From assembly GCA_031763025.1 (NCBI GenBank), contig JASSKH010000040.1, positions 1,749,001-1,813,000 of the forward strand: a stretch of 64,000 nucleotides of DNA, given 5' to 3'. The DNA comes from Macrocystis pyrifera. Lineage: Eukaryota > Sar > Phaeophyceae > Laminariales > Laminariaceae. Below, in pieces: positions 1 through 12,904 of this stretch; position 1 is the stretch's first letter, and every line of letters begins with the position of its first letter. Both the position numbers and the translations under genes were made by a program. The notes under the pieces were generated by a model, which was given only the letters and a program-made list of their open reading frames with translations, made no database searches and was not told where the DNA came from.

Positions 1-1160
1 TAGTTTTGACGGCTTCAGTGTGAGACCAGCTGTCTGCAACGCGATAAACATGCTCTCCGACGATTTCAAATGATTCTCCCAAATTGCGAACATCACACAA
101 AGATCATGCATAAACAGGAGTATCCACGGGATATGGCCTGATGTTTTATGCGCCATTTCTGTAAAAAGCCACGGAGCATTGCAAACGCCAAACGGCATCC
201 GCTTATAACAATACTTGCATACTTGCCGGAGTTGGTGACAAGCGCAAGAGATTCGACATAATCAGGGGGTGAACGGGGATCTGCCAATAGGCGCTTTTTA
301 AACATTAGCAACGCTGATGAACTGGGTGCCCCCGACCATGTCGACATTGGCTTCTAAGTTCGCCATCGGACAAGTTTTTGTGGGTGAGATTCGTGTTGGT
401 AGTATTCCGGTATTCGACGCTGAACCGAGGTTGTCCATCTTTACGGACGACAATGTTCGCTGGAGAGGCCCACGGACTCGAGCGTTCTTGAATGATATCA
501 TCGGCAAGCGATCTTGAACACACTTGTTAGTGATAGCTTCGGTGCGGGAATTAGCGCGGTACGGACTGCGACTAACCGGCTTAGCATTGACAGGAAGGGG
601 GAACGCACGAACGTGGCTTCGGCGGCAGTGCACTTGCCAAGCTCCGCTCTAGATAACGATAGAACCGGACGGTGCTTTGCACAAAGATCTAAAATTGCGG
701 GCTCTTCAACAGTGATGGTAGAGTCAACAAATACTTTGGCCAACGATGCAGCAGTTTTAGCACGAGCGGCCGCAATTTATGTCGGAGTTCCTGGTGTTGC
801 TGCTACGGCATGCACGTGCAACTGAGCAGGAGACTATGGCTACACTCGACAAATTTCCAATATCTAGTCCTACATGTAAGGCAAGGGACCCGGACGACGG
901 ATTAACGACCTGTACGACTACGGGACCATCGGACGCATGCCACATGGATAGGGTTCGAGCTACGATATCTCGCTCAAATTCAACCGGACGATCTTCGCAA
1001 GACATCTCGTTTTCAGGGACTGCGCTGAAAAACTCGTGCTACTCTTCGGTATCCACCGACAACTTGCTACTATCTAAAGGACACACAAGTGACGCAAGAA
1101 ATGTTTTAGACGTCTTTACGCCCTTCGTGTTGCTCTCAACGGTAATTGCAGACTTTTAAT
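1..1160 (-). pseudogene. Decayed Ty3/gypsy retrotransposon pol fragment (protease linker and RT start)
   Basis: Read on the minus strand, this stretch shows a broken Ty3/gypsy polyprotein. A run near 305-523 contains VVRKDGQPRFSVEYR, the usual early RT block (rkkdGs.RfcvDYR). Further downstream on that strand, near 1-210, comes MPFGVCNAPWLF, then FMHDL where an active RT has YxDD, then QTAGLTLKPSK. The upstream part (about 500-1000) resembles the linker between protease and RT, including AELGKCTAAEATF and NAKPVSRSPYR. The reading shifts between frames at least twice and the catalytic aspartate pair is not intact, so it cannot encode a working enzyme. The element is cut by the window edge and I saw no LTR. 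The family call is firm; the exact limits are not. Confidence 0.75.
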
Positions 1161-1421
1161 TCCCAAGTGCTACGGACGAAACACCTGGGCGCCTGTACTC
1201 AGAGTGGTCGTCCTCCGAGCTTGGTGTTCTTTTCTTCTTCGTTTTTCCGCTGCTCGAACCTCTGGTTCCGGCTTCGCGCTCCTGGCGACCAATGCAGCGA
1301 GGAGCGCGAAGCCGGAACCGGAGTTTCGAGCAGCGGAAAAGAGAAGAAGAGGACGCCGAGCTCGGAGGACGACGACGACTCCGAGTAAACGTGCCCAGGT
1401 GTTTAGTCCGTAGCACTTGAG
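1159..1421. repeat. Long foldback palindrome (about 260 bp)
   Basis: The left arm begins CAAGTGCTACGGACGAAACA and the right arm ends with its near-perfect reverse complement. The inner arms (1264-1283 and 1300-1319) are perfect 20-mers around a 16-nt loop. The outer part differs by a few substitutions and short indels. It is GC-rich and open in several frames only because of base composition. It sits directly upstream (minus-strand sense) of the Ty3/gypsy remnant and may be a foldback transposon or MITE. Confidence 0.8.
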
Positions 1422-2234
1422 AATACCTCCCAAACGCAAATCGAAAACTCCCTGCAGGCTCAAGCCTTCGTCGACGCCGATGTGAGATGAGTGTATCTCA
1501 AGTTCGACCTGGGTCTACAGCAAGGTTCTCTCTGTGTATGGTGTAGCGTGTAGGACACGCCAGTTATCGGTGATGCTCGGCACGGCAGGCCATGCGGAAG
1601 TGATCATGAGACAAGACACAAGTCATCTCACATCGTCGCTCATGACCGCTGTCGCCAGCAGTTACTTGGTGACGGAGGCTGGAAATTCCCCGCCTCATCT
1701 ATCATACGAAGATCTGTGGCCACTTTAGTACAAGCGTCAATATCCACGATGGCGGACGAACACCATCTGCTCATGCACGATCTTGCATGACGACATCGCC
1801 AACTGACAGTAGAGTAACGACCTGAGACTCGCATACCCCCGGGTAGAGAAGACTCTAATGTGCTCAGCACGCGGCACCTGTATTTCGTATAACCTCAACG
1901 GGCAGCAGCAGAGAAAAAGACGACGCAGGACCAGATTAACAAATACTTTTTTTTTCACCTGCGCCGTTTACAACTTGCCTCTGATGCAGGCAATTCCGAG
2001 CCAGTCCGCCTCAGTGGAGCTGAGTGAAGCAGAATCGGAGACTTCATCGAATGTGGTAAGATATCCGACATTGCAGTGTGTTCCTTCTGTTGGCGTATCG
2101 TTAGCTCCGTTATCCATAAGGCACTCGCACCGCAACAGCAGTCAGTGCAGCATCTCGTGTTGCTGTTATGTCACGCTCACGTGCAACGATCGCACCTCGC
2201 ACACAACATAATTCGTACATAGCGCAATACTGCT
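1422..2234. other. Spacer upstream of the RF3 gene
   Basis: No recognisable coding exon, RNA gene or repeat was seen here. It includes whatever promoter and 5' UTR the RF3 gene has. A tag trinucleotide at 2219-2221 could also be an acceptor, so an earlier non-coding or transit-peptide exon cannot be excluded. Confidence 0.4.
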
Positions 2235-5200
2235 ATGTTCCAATTGTCCATCTGTCATTTCGTTCAGGTACCTGAACTTTCTGGAGTTGCGCCGACTGCA
2301 ACGAGCAAGGGGGGGCAGTGGGGCGCGTCGCCCTCCGAGATTGACAGGCGGCGAAATTTCGCCATTATCTCTCATCCCGACGCCGGGGGAAAACAACTCT
2401 GACGGAGAAGCTTCTCCTCTACGGTGGTGCAATCCAGGAGGTGCGTGCAAGGTGGATCGTTAGACCTGATTGTTAGGATGTGACTTCTATTACAGCGGTT
2501 TACATTAAACAGGGCCTACCTGGGCATCCAGGACCCTATCATATCATTAAGTTAACGAACTGGGTGACGCCATTCCTTGCCGGCCCGTCTATCATGGCAC
2601 TCCACCCCACTGCGACAAGATATTGCCACGACTAGTATTTAGTCCCCAAGCCACCCACTACTAGCCGGCTTGGTCTGTTGTACGAGTAGTGTGATAATGT
2701 GGTCACGTTTGATCGGCATCACGCAATTGGCCATGACCACCTCAGGCGCTTGAAGATGGCCACCCCGCAGTACAATTGGTCGACGACACCAGCGGATGAC
2801 TTGCTCGCAGAAACAACACCGATGCTGGCACTTCTGTATTTTTTTTAATAATTTTGCATTGTTATTGCCCTCGATGAAGTGCATTCGAGCGCTGTTCTCA
2901 GTTTGATTGCCTTCTTGTATGAAGTCGCAGTTGGAGTTGGTGAGAGTGACGAGAGAAACCAACCAGTCGGGACCGGCACCGACGGCACCCCTGTAGGCGG
3001 TAGGCGGGGTTTGGCTGAAACTGAGCGTCCACTGCCTCTCTGATTTTTGTATTTTTTTTTTTTTTAAGCATCACTTTTACTTTCCTTCCTAACTCGTACC
3101 TGGTATATAGGAGGTTTTTACCTTCAGCGATCTGCTGGACAAGCCGTGGTCACAGGTGTCGTCCCTTCTCCCCCCCGGTACTTGCCTTTATTTTTCGTCG
3201 CGCATAGGGTTCAGCATTCCCACTGCTCTTCGATTTTCATCGAATGTAGCTAACTCACGCTCTCGCGCTTTCCGCTAATCAGTTTTTTTATGCAAGAAAA
3301 AGTCCCTACAAGCATGCATTCGGTGAGACTTGAACCCACGAAATTGATCTTGATAGGCACGCGGACCACCTACCAAGCCACCGGGGACGCTGGCTTACAC
3401 CGAAATCACTTCTAAACAGTACACGACACATATTCAGAACCATGCATCATTCTATCAAGCTCGACGCACTCTTGCATACTCTGAAAAACATATTGTTTCA
3501 TACCTGATGCCCTGGTGTGTGTGTTCTTCATTCACATTGAACTGTTCTTTCTACACGTCGACATCCAGCACAACCAGTGTCCGTGCCGATTCTTCAATCC
3601 TAGAGAGTTCGAGTTCTGTGATCACAAAACTACGCCGCAGAGATACTACATTGGGATGCAGTAAGCAGAGTACACAACGCAATGCCATGTCATACTGGAT
3701 ACGACAGGCACGACACACACAGTCCGTAAATTCGAGATTAAAAAAAAGAAACAAAAAACCCCAAAAAAGCAGAAAGCAAAGAAACAAACCAAAGAGACCT
3801 ATTGTAGGAAAAGGAAAGATAAAAGATAAATATGTCGTGCTTCCCTCAGGAGATGTGGCAGACACTTGAAAAAGAGCGAGCTAAAGAAACACCACTACTA
3901 CATAATACATTCAAACAGAGTGAGACTAAGATCCAAGGGAAATAACAAGCAAAAGCCGAAGAATTAAACACCCTCCTCCAGGTAGCCGCAGCAGTTTGTG
4001 GTACGAGTAGCATAGCCAGGTTCTCCGTACTATAGGTGGTCTGGTACCTTGCTACGCTGTCTACTGTCTCCGTCCTGCGTTCGTCAACTATGCCCCACCC
4101 CCGGAGAGGATGCGTCAGATTACAAAACAAGCATAGCAGGCTCGACATCCACCCACGCCACACGAGACCCCTTTCGTAAAAGACCAAAAGCAAAAAAGAT
4201 GAAGTAAGAAAATGAAAATCAAGGAGGATCAAGCGCAAAAATAAGAAGACAAAGGAATACTGTGTTCAAACCAGCTGCAGCAGCAGTTGGCGGCACGAGT
4301 AGAAGACACATGTTCTACTTACTAGTTGGCCTGGTGCCTTGCTACCCTGTCTGCCCTCTCCTTTCTACTTTCGTTCGCCGGGGTTTCCCTTCTAGTCATC
4401 GTGTTGCCCCCCCTCCCCGCATTTCCGTGTGAGTAGCGTATGATGTCATGTGTTTGGTATCAATATGTGTTGTGTTCTTCACATTAAACCGTTCTTTCTG
4501 CCCAACCAGTGTCCGTGCCGATTCTTCAATCCTAGAGAGATACAAGTTCTGTGGTCACAAAACTACGTCACCCCCCCTCCCCGAATTCCCGTGTGAGTGA
4601 TACTAGCTGGATTGCAAGGTTCAGCAGCATAATATTGTCTGATCTATCCAACGTATCTCTCTCACCCAAAAACCTTGGGAGGAACGACAGTTTTTTCTTT
4701 CTTTTTTCCTTGTAGTTTTTCTCTTTCGATTTGTTTTCTTCCTTTTCTTTGATTTCTTTTTTTTCATGTTTTCTTTCGTGCTCTCTTTCATGTGCTTACT
4801 CGATACGTAGCAATGTAGTATCTCTATTGGCGTAGTTTTGTGACCACAGAACTTGTATCACTATATTGTCTGATCTATCCAACGTATCTCTCTCACCCAA
4901 AAACCTTGGGAGGAACGACAGTTTTTTCTTTTTTTTTTCTTTGTAATTTTTCTCTTTCGATTTGTTTTCTTTGTTTTTTTTATGTTTTCTTTCGTGCTCT
5001 CTCTTTCATGTGCTTACTCGATACGTAACAATGTAGTATCTCTATGGCGTAGTTTTGTGACCACAGAACTTGTATCACTATATGATTGAAAAATAGGCAC
5101 GGACACTGGTTAGGCTGGATGTCGACGGGTAAGAACGGTTTAATATGACACCCCGTGAACCCTGACGCATGCCAACCGGCTATAATCTATCAACCATCAT

Positions 5201-8200
5201 GCTACTCTTCAGGCGTACCTGGTACGGAGTACAGTAGACAATTAATACATAATACTTTAAACCAGAAGTGCTACTCGAACACCAAGCTGCTGCGGCTACC
5301 TGGAGGTTGCTCAACCCGGTACCTCCGTCCGTATCTTCGCAACCATCATGATAGCTACCTGGTACCTGTTACGCGTATGCACTTCTCTTACACTGCTCTA
5401 AAGTACTGCTTGTACTCGTTCATATGCAGGCAATCAACGCAAGTCAGCAACATACAGTGAACAACAGTGAACAGCGATTCGCATCGCAAGTCGTCCACCG
5501 CGGTTTCACTTCTACTCCTTCTGTTGCCCCCCTTCCGGTATTCCCTTGTGAGTGATACCACCTGGATTGCAAGGTTCAGCAGTATAGTATTGTCTGATCT
5601 ATCCAACGCATCTCTCTTACCAAAAAACATTGGGAGGAACGACAGTTTTTTCTTTTCTTTGTTCCTTGTAATTTTTCTCTTTCGATTTGTTTTCTTTGTT
5701 TTCTTTGTTTTCGTATTTTCTCTTTCATGCACTTACTCCATGCGTAACAATGTAGTAGCTCAGTGGCGTAGTTTTGTGACCACAGAACTTGTAGCACTCT
5801 AGGATTGAAAAAGAGGCACGGACACTGATTCGGATGGATGTCCACGGGTAGAAAGAAGGGTTTAATATGACACCCCATGAAACCTGACGCGTATCAACCG
5901 GGTATAATCTATCAACCATCATGGTACCCTTCAGGCGTACCTGGTACGGAGCACAGCAGTAGACAATGCATACCTTGATACTTTAATCCAGAAGTGCAAC
6001 TCGAACACCAACCTGCTGCGGCTACCTGGAGGGTGCTCAACCCGGCACCTCCGTCCGTATCTTCGCAACCATCGTGATAGCTACCTGGTACCTGGTACGC
6101 GTATGCACTTACCTTTCACCATAACTTATACTGCTTTAAAGTACTGCTTGTGCTCGTTCATACGCAGGCAGTCAACGCAAGTCAGCAACAGAGTACCTGC
6201 AATACACAGTGAACAGCAGTGAACAGCGATTCGTATCGCAAGCATCGGGGGCAGGCCAACGAAACGTGTTTTGATCTGGTGCAAACCCCACCCCAGTTCC
6301 AGCGCGCTCCAGTGTCCGTGTCGCGAGCGCTTAGCAGACCCACTTGGTCCTGCTGTTGCTGCTGTTCTTCGGGGCGATCGTCGCAAGCGCTTAGCGCACC
6401 CACTTGATCCTGCTGCTGCTGTTTGGATGTGGCTGCTGGGGCTGCTGTTGCCGTTGCGGCTTCTGCTGTTCCCTGGTGCCATCGCTCTCCCTTTGCACCT
6501 TGACCTCCTCATATGTCCCCTCACCACCTTGCACCTTCAACATACTGTGAGTATGTTCTTGTGTACTTGATGTGATATGATGCTTGCAGCTTCACCTCAC
6601 TTATCACCTTATCACCTTGCACCTTCAACGTATGCTCTTGTCTACTTGATGTGAAGTGATGGTATATGGTTTGATAATTTATGGAAAAACCACGGTATGG
6701 GATATTACATGTTGATGATATGCCATAATGGTACGGTTTGATATTGTGGTATGGGATGATGGTACGGTGTCGTGGTGTCGTGGATGTATTATATGGTTAA
6801 ATTTGCCTGGTGGTATAGTATGTTTTTCATATATATAAGGTTCGTAAGGGTCGAATACGTCGTACGACTATTATATGTAACGACCTTAAATATTGACCAT
6901 TGGAAAATGTTCGAAAACACAAGCCATGCGGACAGACAGACAGACAGACAAGTTTGCAATTACCGCAGCTGAGATTCAGTTTTACAAACTGAGAATTCAC
7001 CATGGGAGAGTGGCGCTCATCGCGCGCAATTGTCATGTCCCGCCTTCGGAGTCAACAGATTCCGTGGCGCATTCATAGTACGGCGTACGACGCTGACTGT
7101 GGCTCATGGTCATTCGACTGGCGTCATTGCTCCAGCTTTTTTGTCGTGCCCTTTGTTGTATTAGGCAGGAGCGGTGCGATCACGTGCCGATCAGCGCAAG
7201 GCAACCTCTGACTGGATGGAGCTAGAAAAGCAAAGGGGCATCTCCATCACATCTACAGTATTGTCTTTTGAATACAAGGGGAACCACATCAACTTACTCG
7301 ATACGCCTGGTCACCAGGCGAGTTATTTACTTTCATGCGGGCATACTTCGAGTTCGTTGGTTTCATAAGTGCAGACGGAAGCATAGTCTATAGGGCTTGC
7401 GCGAATTGATGTGTCTGCGCCTCAAGAGGACGACCTCGCAGATAGATTTTTGTGATTTCCTTTCTTTGTCTTGTTGATACCTTATCGTGTATACCTGGTA
7501 CTGAGTACCAAGTATATGGTATCATGCTGGCAGCTAAACAGCAGGAATAGTCACAACCATTGTGTCAGCTCTCACGCCTTCCTCCACGTGCCTCATTTCT
7601 CGCCTTCACAGGACTTTTCGGAGGACACGTACCGCACCCTGGCTGCCGCAGATAACGCAGTGATGCTTGTGGACGCAGCTAAAGGGCTTGAGCCTCAAAC
7701 ACGCAAATTGTTCGAGGTAAGGAACTTGACAGCGCATCAGCGTATAGTATCTTGCTACCTGGCATGTGAAGACTCCGAAGACCTGACGACATTTTCTTCA
7801 TCGCGCCATTGGACGACGCTAGCGATCCAAATCTGCGAGCATGCTTTGTCACGTGCGCATCTTCCACACTCTCAATGCTGCCTGCGGTTGTGGGGGCATG
7901 TTTCGATTATCTTGTGCCTGTCGGGCTGTCCCCTTGATAAGGTCTGCAAGCTGAGGGAACTCCCCATCTTTACGTTCGTCAACAAGATGGACCGGCCCTC
8001 GCTTGGCCCATTCGAGCTACTGGACCAAATTGAGCGCGAATTCGGTATGCGTATGGCCCCCGTGCTGTGGCCGATCGGGGATGGAGATCAGTTTCAGGTA
8101 AATTATAATCCACACGATTTCGTTTTGAAAGTCTCTTATCAAGGCGCGAAGCCGGAGTCGGAAAGGGCAATGCTGACGTTTGCGCTGCACTCCCGGCATT

Positions 8201-11127
8201 GAGTACTGCAATATGGCACGCTTGAATGCGGCATAACGCGCATGCTCGACCGTGGATATTCCGTAATCCTGTCCCCGATGCTCACGTACGTGCATAGCTG
8301 GGAACAGAACGCAGCTTCGAGTATGTCCCTTACATTCTTCACGTCCACGTTAAACCTTAGCCAAGTGGCCTGTTTAACGTCATCGCTTGCTTTCCACCGC
8401 TTGGTCCACGCTTTGTGCAGGGGGTGTTAGAACGCGACACAAATACCGTGCACCTGTTTGAAAGGGCTAGCCGCACGGCAAAGGCGACAGATGTGGCTGC
8501 GCTTAAGCTGCACGACCCGCTGCTTCCTACGCTGATCACGGAAGAATTCTACGAACAGCTCCTGGAAGATGTGGAGATGCTCGACGAGTGAGTAATCGCG
8601 CATGCCCAGCAAGACCATTCTGCAATATCCGCCGAGAAAAAATGTTGTCTCGACTTATTAATGACGTAAGACGCCCAACTTGGTGGGAGCTATTGTTTGC
8701 TGAAAGTTTCGCTGTCACTTCTTCCGACGACCTCAACTTATTCGGCGCCGCTTTTGTCGCCTTTTTTGCTGGGCACTGGCGAACCGACAGGCTCGTGGAA
8801 CCTCTGGACATGGAGCGTGTTCTTACCGGCGAACAAAGTCCCATGTTTTTCGGGTCAGCCATGACCAACTTTGGTGTTGAGCTTTTCCTAAAGCGTTTCC
8901 TCACGATCGGGCAAAAACCTGCATCCCGGCGAATGGGGGTGAGCTTAAGGGGCATGGATCGCATTCCCCGTGTGGATGTATCCCAAAGACCAGACGTGTG
9001 CGCGGTGTCAATTGAAAACATGGGTGACGTCTACAGTATATTTCGATTCCTCCTTCAGTGGATACCTGCACACAGCTCATGATACCATTCCATACATCTT
9101 CCCCCCTTCGGGCAAGATGATAGGTGGCCCGTAGGCGTCGTTTCTCTTGCTAAACTGGGACGAACATGTTCCGTCACACACCGGTCTATTTTATACCAGC
9201 GCTGTCGACCGTTGCTTTTGTGCTGGTTTGACAGGCCTCTTCAATAACTCCCAACTACAACGAATTCACGGGTTTCGTGTTTAAGCTCCAGGCTAACTTG
9301 GATCCTCGCCACCGGGACCGTCTAGCATACATTCGGGTGGTTTCGGGTCGTTACAAAAAGGGCATGAAGGTAAGGTATATTTGTACGCTGCTAGTAAATG
9401 GTCTGGCAAGCAGCTGTGTCATCTGCAAATCGCTCGTGTCGTGTTCCCTTTTCTTGAGCTGCAAGCCGCGACCAACAAGAAGAAACCATTTCGTTTCTTC
9501 AATGCGTGCACGGCTGGGCTCATATCTCCGTTCGTTTTCCGTCACGTCCCAGGTGCAGCACAGCCGTATGAAGGGGAAACAAGTTACGCTGGCACACGCG
9601 CAACAACTATTCGCACAGGAGCGGGAAACCGTGCTTGTGAGTTTTCCGCCGGCGAAAAACTCCGATGCGCGTGTTGTGCTTGAGCATTGATGGAGGTCTG
9701 TCCGGCTAAGATTTGTAGATTCGCCACTCCCCATTCACTTGCTGGTCTGTGAGTACCTGGAATGGGTGCTTTTCTGCTTCTGCCATGTTTGTAGCTTGTA
9801 AGAAAAACAAGTAGTTGCAAAATAGTATGTGCATCAGGATCGCCTTTTTTCCTCGTCGATGTCATCCTGCTATGCCCTTATTCTTTTCCGTTGATGGTGC
9901 TCTATTCGATCATGCAGGAGGCTTACCCAGGCGACGTCATCGGTATCAACAATCCGGGCCACTTCGCAATCGGTGACACCATTTTTACGGGGGGGAACAA
10001 AGTGCGATTCCCTGGGATCCCGTCCTTCAGCCCGGAATGCTTCGCGTACATGCGAAATCCGAACCCCAGCAAGTACAAGAACTACCGAAAAGGTTTAGAT
10101 CAGGTGAAGTTCGACAAGCGTTATTATCTGCTACCCTCGGGAATGCGCGCTACCGTGCACTTTCGTATGTTATGCTACGAGTAGTTTGTGACATGCCAGT
10201 TCGCGTTCTTTTTCCGTCGCGTAGTCGGCGCCTTGCTGTCGCTAACTATCATGCGCCACTCGCCGTGCAGCTGCTCGACGAAGGCGCGGTGCAGATGCTG
10301 CGGGAGCGGTCGGATGATGGAAACGGCAACCCGATCTTAGCAGCAGTGGGTACTCTTCAGTTCGACGGTGAGTACGCATTCAGTGAACACGGTTTCGGAG
10401 CGCCTGCCGGTGCCTGTTCTAGCCTAGAGTTTCACTCTCGCTTGAGGCGCTTGACAACGCGATCGATTCGACCCTTGGGCACGAGTGCCTTCTAAAAAGA
10501 GCAGTTTTTTTTTGACTGAGTGAGCTGTTCGTACGCATGTGTTGAACCGTGTCGGCTGAATGGGCGGGTACGAGTAGATGTGCGCCGCTGCCACGCTAAT
10601 GCTGAAATACTGCATTCCACGCCGACCTCCTTTGTCCACTGCAGTGGTACAGCACCGGATGAAATCCGAGTATGGTGTCGACACAATCCTTGAACCACTA
10701 GCTGGATACAACACGGCACGCTGGGCCGAGGGAGGCTGGGATACCATCGACACGGCGACGGTAAGATGAGTGCATGAACGATCGAAGGGAAATTAATACC
10801 CCAGTTTGTTTCAACCGATGCACTGCGCTGTGGGGCAGGAATGATACTTAGGTACAGTACACGATGTGGAAGTGCCGTGATGCACCACATAACCTGACTA
10901 CCTGGGCATGACCCCACCATCGTTCACCTGCAACTGGCTGTTGCCGTTCGTCGTCGTGATTTCGTGCCCTGCAGAAAGCGGGGAAACTGTTCGGCATATT
11001 TGCCGCTCAGGACAAGTTCGGACGTCCGGTACTCCTGTTCCGGAACGAGTGGAAGCTAGCAAATGTGCACGGAGAGCTCCCTGAACTTGAGCTTGTACCG
11101 TGGTCAAGACCGCCGGATATTGAATAG
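2235..11127 (+). CDS. prfC: Peptide chain release factor 3 (bacterial/plastid-type GTPase), 12 exons, frameshifted in exon 1
   Basis: RF3 is the translational GTPase that recycles RF1/RF2 after termination; here it is probably organellar (plastid or mitochondrion). Exons: 2235-2440, 7165-7317, 7612-7716, 7942-8097, 8421-8587, 8791-8938, 9235-9369, 9553-9636, 9918-10103, 10271-10367, 10645-10760, 10975-11127. All junctions keep phase. About 567 residues (E. coli 529). Motifs: G1 exon [14 protein letters not shown], then [15 protein letters not shown] (switch I), LLDTPGH (G3), [16 protein letters not shown] (G4), [13 protein letters not shown], a domain-2 exon with [25 protein letters not shown], and [13 protein letters not shown] near the C-terminus. 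Oddities: exon 1 has five G where the P-loop needs three, so the frame breaks at GK(T/T) and hits TGA; and exon 2 uses a GC donor. The N-terminus (start at 2235) is about 45 residues before the G domain, possibly part of a targeting peptide. Family call is certain; functionality depends on the frameshift being an error. Confidence 0.92.
3300..3392 (-). repeat. tRNA-like sequence, possible SINE head (intron 1 of RF3)
   Basis: On the minus strand there is a box-A-like TGGCTTGGTAGG (3369-3380) and a box-B-like GGTTCAAGTCTC (3325-3336), spaced as in tRNA genes. The T arm folds (GTGGG/CTCAC around TTCAAGT). The acceptor stem pairs only partly and no good anticodon stem is seen, so it is a tRNA relic or tRNA-derived SINE rather than a working tRNA. 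Confidence 0.4.
4597..6243. repeat. Segmental tandem duplication in RF3 intron 1 (units of about 228 and 724 bp)
   Basis: The segment starting TATTGTCTGATCTATCCAAC occurs at about 4635, 4863 and 5587, giving periods of about 228 and 724 bp. It is followed each time by a T-rich stretch and by CGTAGTTTTGTGACCACAGA. The longer block, including GTACCTGGTACGGAG and ACTCGAACACCAA, recurs at about 5083-5490 and 5800-6243. The shorter motif also appears inverted at about 4540. The copies have diverged by substitutions and small indels. No coding capacity was recognised. Confidence 0.8.
6340..6951. repeat. CTG-rich tract and (GACA)n microsatellite
   Basis: Positions 6346-6462 are rich in CTG/TGC triplets (CTGCTGTTGCTGCTG and similar). 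Positions 6930-6950 are a clean GACA microsatellite. Between them lies AT-rich intron sequence with a repeated CACCTTGCACCTTCAAC motif (about 6528 and 6617). Confidence 0.7.
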
Positions 11128-11238
11128 ATTCCGCAATGCTAATTTGGATTTATAACATGCTGTCGCTATCACACGCGTTTTCTACGCTCGTATTTCGCGC
11201 CTACGAGCCTGCTGAGACATGTCTCGGAAGTATCATAT

Positions 11239-11392
11239 ATTCGCCATCGCTGCTCCAAGAGCTTCGCCTTGACATACCAGCATGTGCAGGCTTCCTCCGC
11301 TCTATTATATCATAAATTCGCCATCGCTGCTCAAGAGCGTCGCCTTGACATACCAGCATGTGCAGGCTTCCTCCGCTCTATTGTGGCTTTTG
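11239..11392. repeat. Two-copy tandem repeat, period about 77 bp
   Basis: The unit beginning ATTCGCCATCGCTGCT at 11239 repeats at 11316 with only a few differences; both copies contain ACATACCAGCATGTGCAGGC. It lies just downstream of the RF3 stop and may fall in its 3' UTR or flank. Confidence 0.85.
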
Positions 11393-12904
11393 AAGGTTCC
11401 TCGGACAGATCATGATCTACCGTAGATCATCTACCTATTAATAGTAGTTTCTCGCCTGCCATTGTGAGGTTGTGCAGGATGTGCACATTATAGACCCAAG
11501 CCAGGAAACATGAGTTGTTAATAGATCACGCAGATGATACGGGTGCCGCCTGGCGAAATGAGCTACATCGTACAAGATCGGGAATATATCTGGCTTCAAA
11601 GATCCTGATCATCAACTTTGGGAATCGATGATCTAATCGAGGTGTGGAAGGCTCGCTGCCTGCATGTCTGCATATCTGCACCCACGGGATTTTTTCAGCG
11701 CCTTTGCTTAATTAGCTAGAGCCATGAGGTAGTATGCTATACTGTGGATGCTCTAAGCAGCGCTCATGGCAAGTCATATCGTACACCTCATAAGGTGTGT
11801 CACACGACGTTAACACAGTCATCACCAAACGATTTGAAATTTCACAAACTCGAGTAGTTTGCGCGAGCATCGCCGAGCAACATGAATCGATAGCGAGGTG
11901 TATGGTGGGGGTAGGGAGTGAGAGAGCAACACAAAGAGGCACCATTTTTGGCGCCCAGTGTCAGCGAAGAGGAGCAATTGCTAGCCTTCTGGCGTCACCC
12001 GTTGAACATTCGGCATGACGACTTGGAGCAGATCGCTTCCAAAGCACCTTCACTCTTCGTACCTACCAGGTATCTGAAATAATGCACGGGCACAAGAGCT
12101 GTACCACACCATACAAGTTGGGCTACTCTGTACGTGCTCGTGCCCTGTGATTCGGACGAAGACATTATCTCACTATCGTTAAGCAGCCCAGCCTCCCATG
12201 GGAAATAACCAATTGCAGCAAAACCTTGGGGACACTCTGCCAACATTGCAAATCTACTCGACATCCTATACATATTCATTCGCCATCAGGTACATACCAT
12301 TCTAGCAACCGGGATTAATTACCCTTGGGACTGAATCTTTTCCAAAAGGTGCTGGATGGTGTGCTTCATAACCGGTTGCCCCCCCCTGGTGCGTTTCGAC
12401 AGCAAAGCGTGCATTTTTCTGCGTTTCTTAGACCGGTCTTCCTTTTCCGTTTTTTGCTTCTCTCGCTCGCAGTGTTTGTCCTCCGCCTCCTGCCTCCGTC
12501 GGCTAGCAGTCGCCTACGAAACGGCAATTGCAGTCACAGAAAAAAACACGCAGTTTTCACCGACTGGTTATCCCTGCAAACAGCCAACAGCGTTATCAAC
12601 TGGCCTATACACGGTTAGGCCAACTGCTGCTTGAGCCATCAGCTCGGGAGCTCTGCGCATAGGCAACTGCAGAACGCCGATGGCATAGCAGTCTTCGTAG
12701 TGGCCAAGAAAATACAATATATGCAGGTTATGTAGCTCTAGAATCAAAAGAGCTTCGTAGAGCCCTGTAGGTAATTAGAGCTATGATGCCCACAGTAGAA
12801 ATTCAAAGGCCTTGCATACTGTTCGCTGCCAGCAAATGACCTAGAGTGGGCCGGCAGTCCCACAGCAGGATATGATGGCCTCTACACAGTATGGTTGTCA
12901 TTAA
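11393..12904. other. Non-coding spacer between RF3 and the AGCTCA minisatellites
   Basis: No gene was recognised. Several open frames exist (for example about 12325-12640 on the plus strand), but none resembles a known family or has paired splice signals. Short AGCTC words begin near 12730 and lead into the minisatellite. Confidence 0.4.

Noticed and set aside
2640..2962. 107-residue minus-strand frame in RF3 intron 1
   Set aside because: Contains several Cys and basic residues but no recognisable zinc-finger spacing or retroelement motif.
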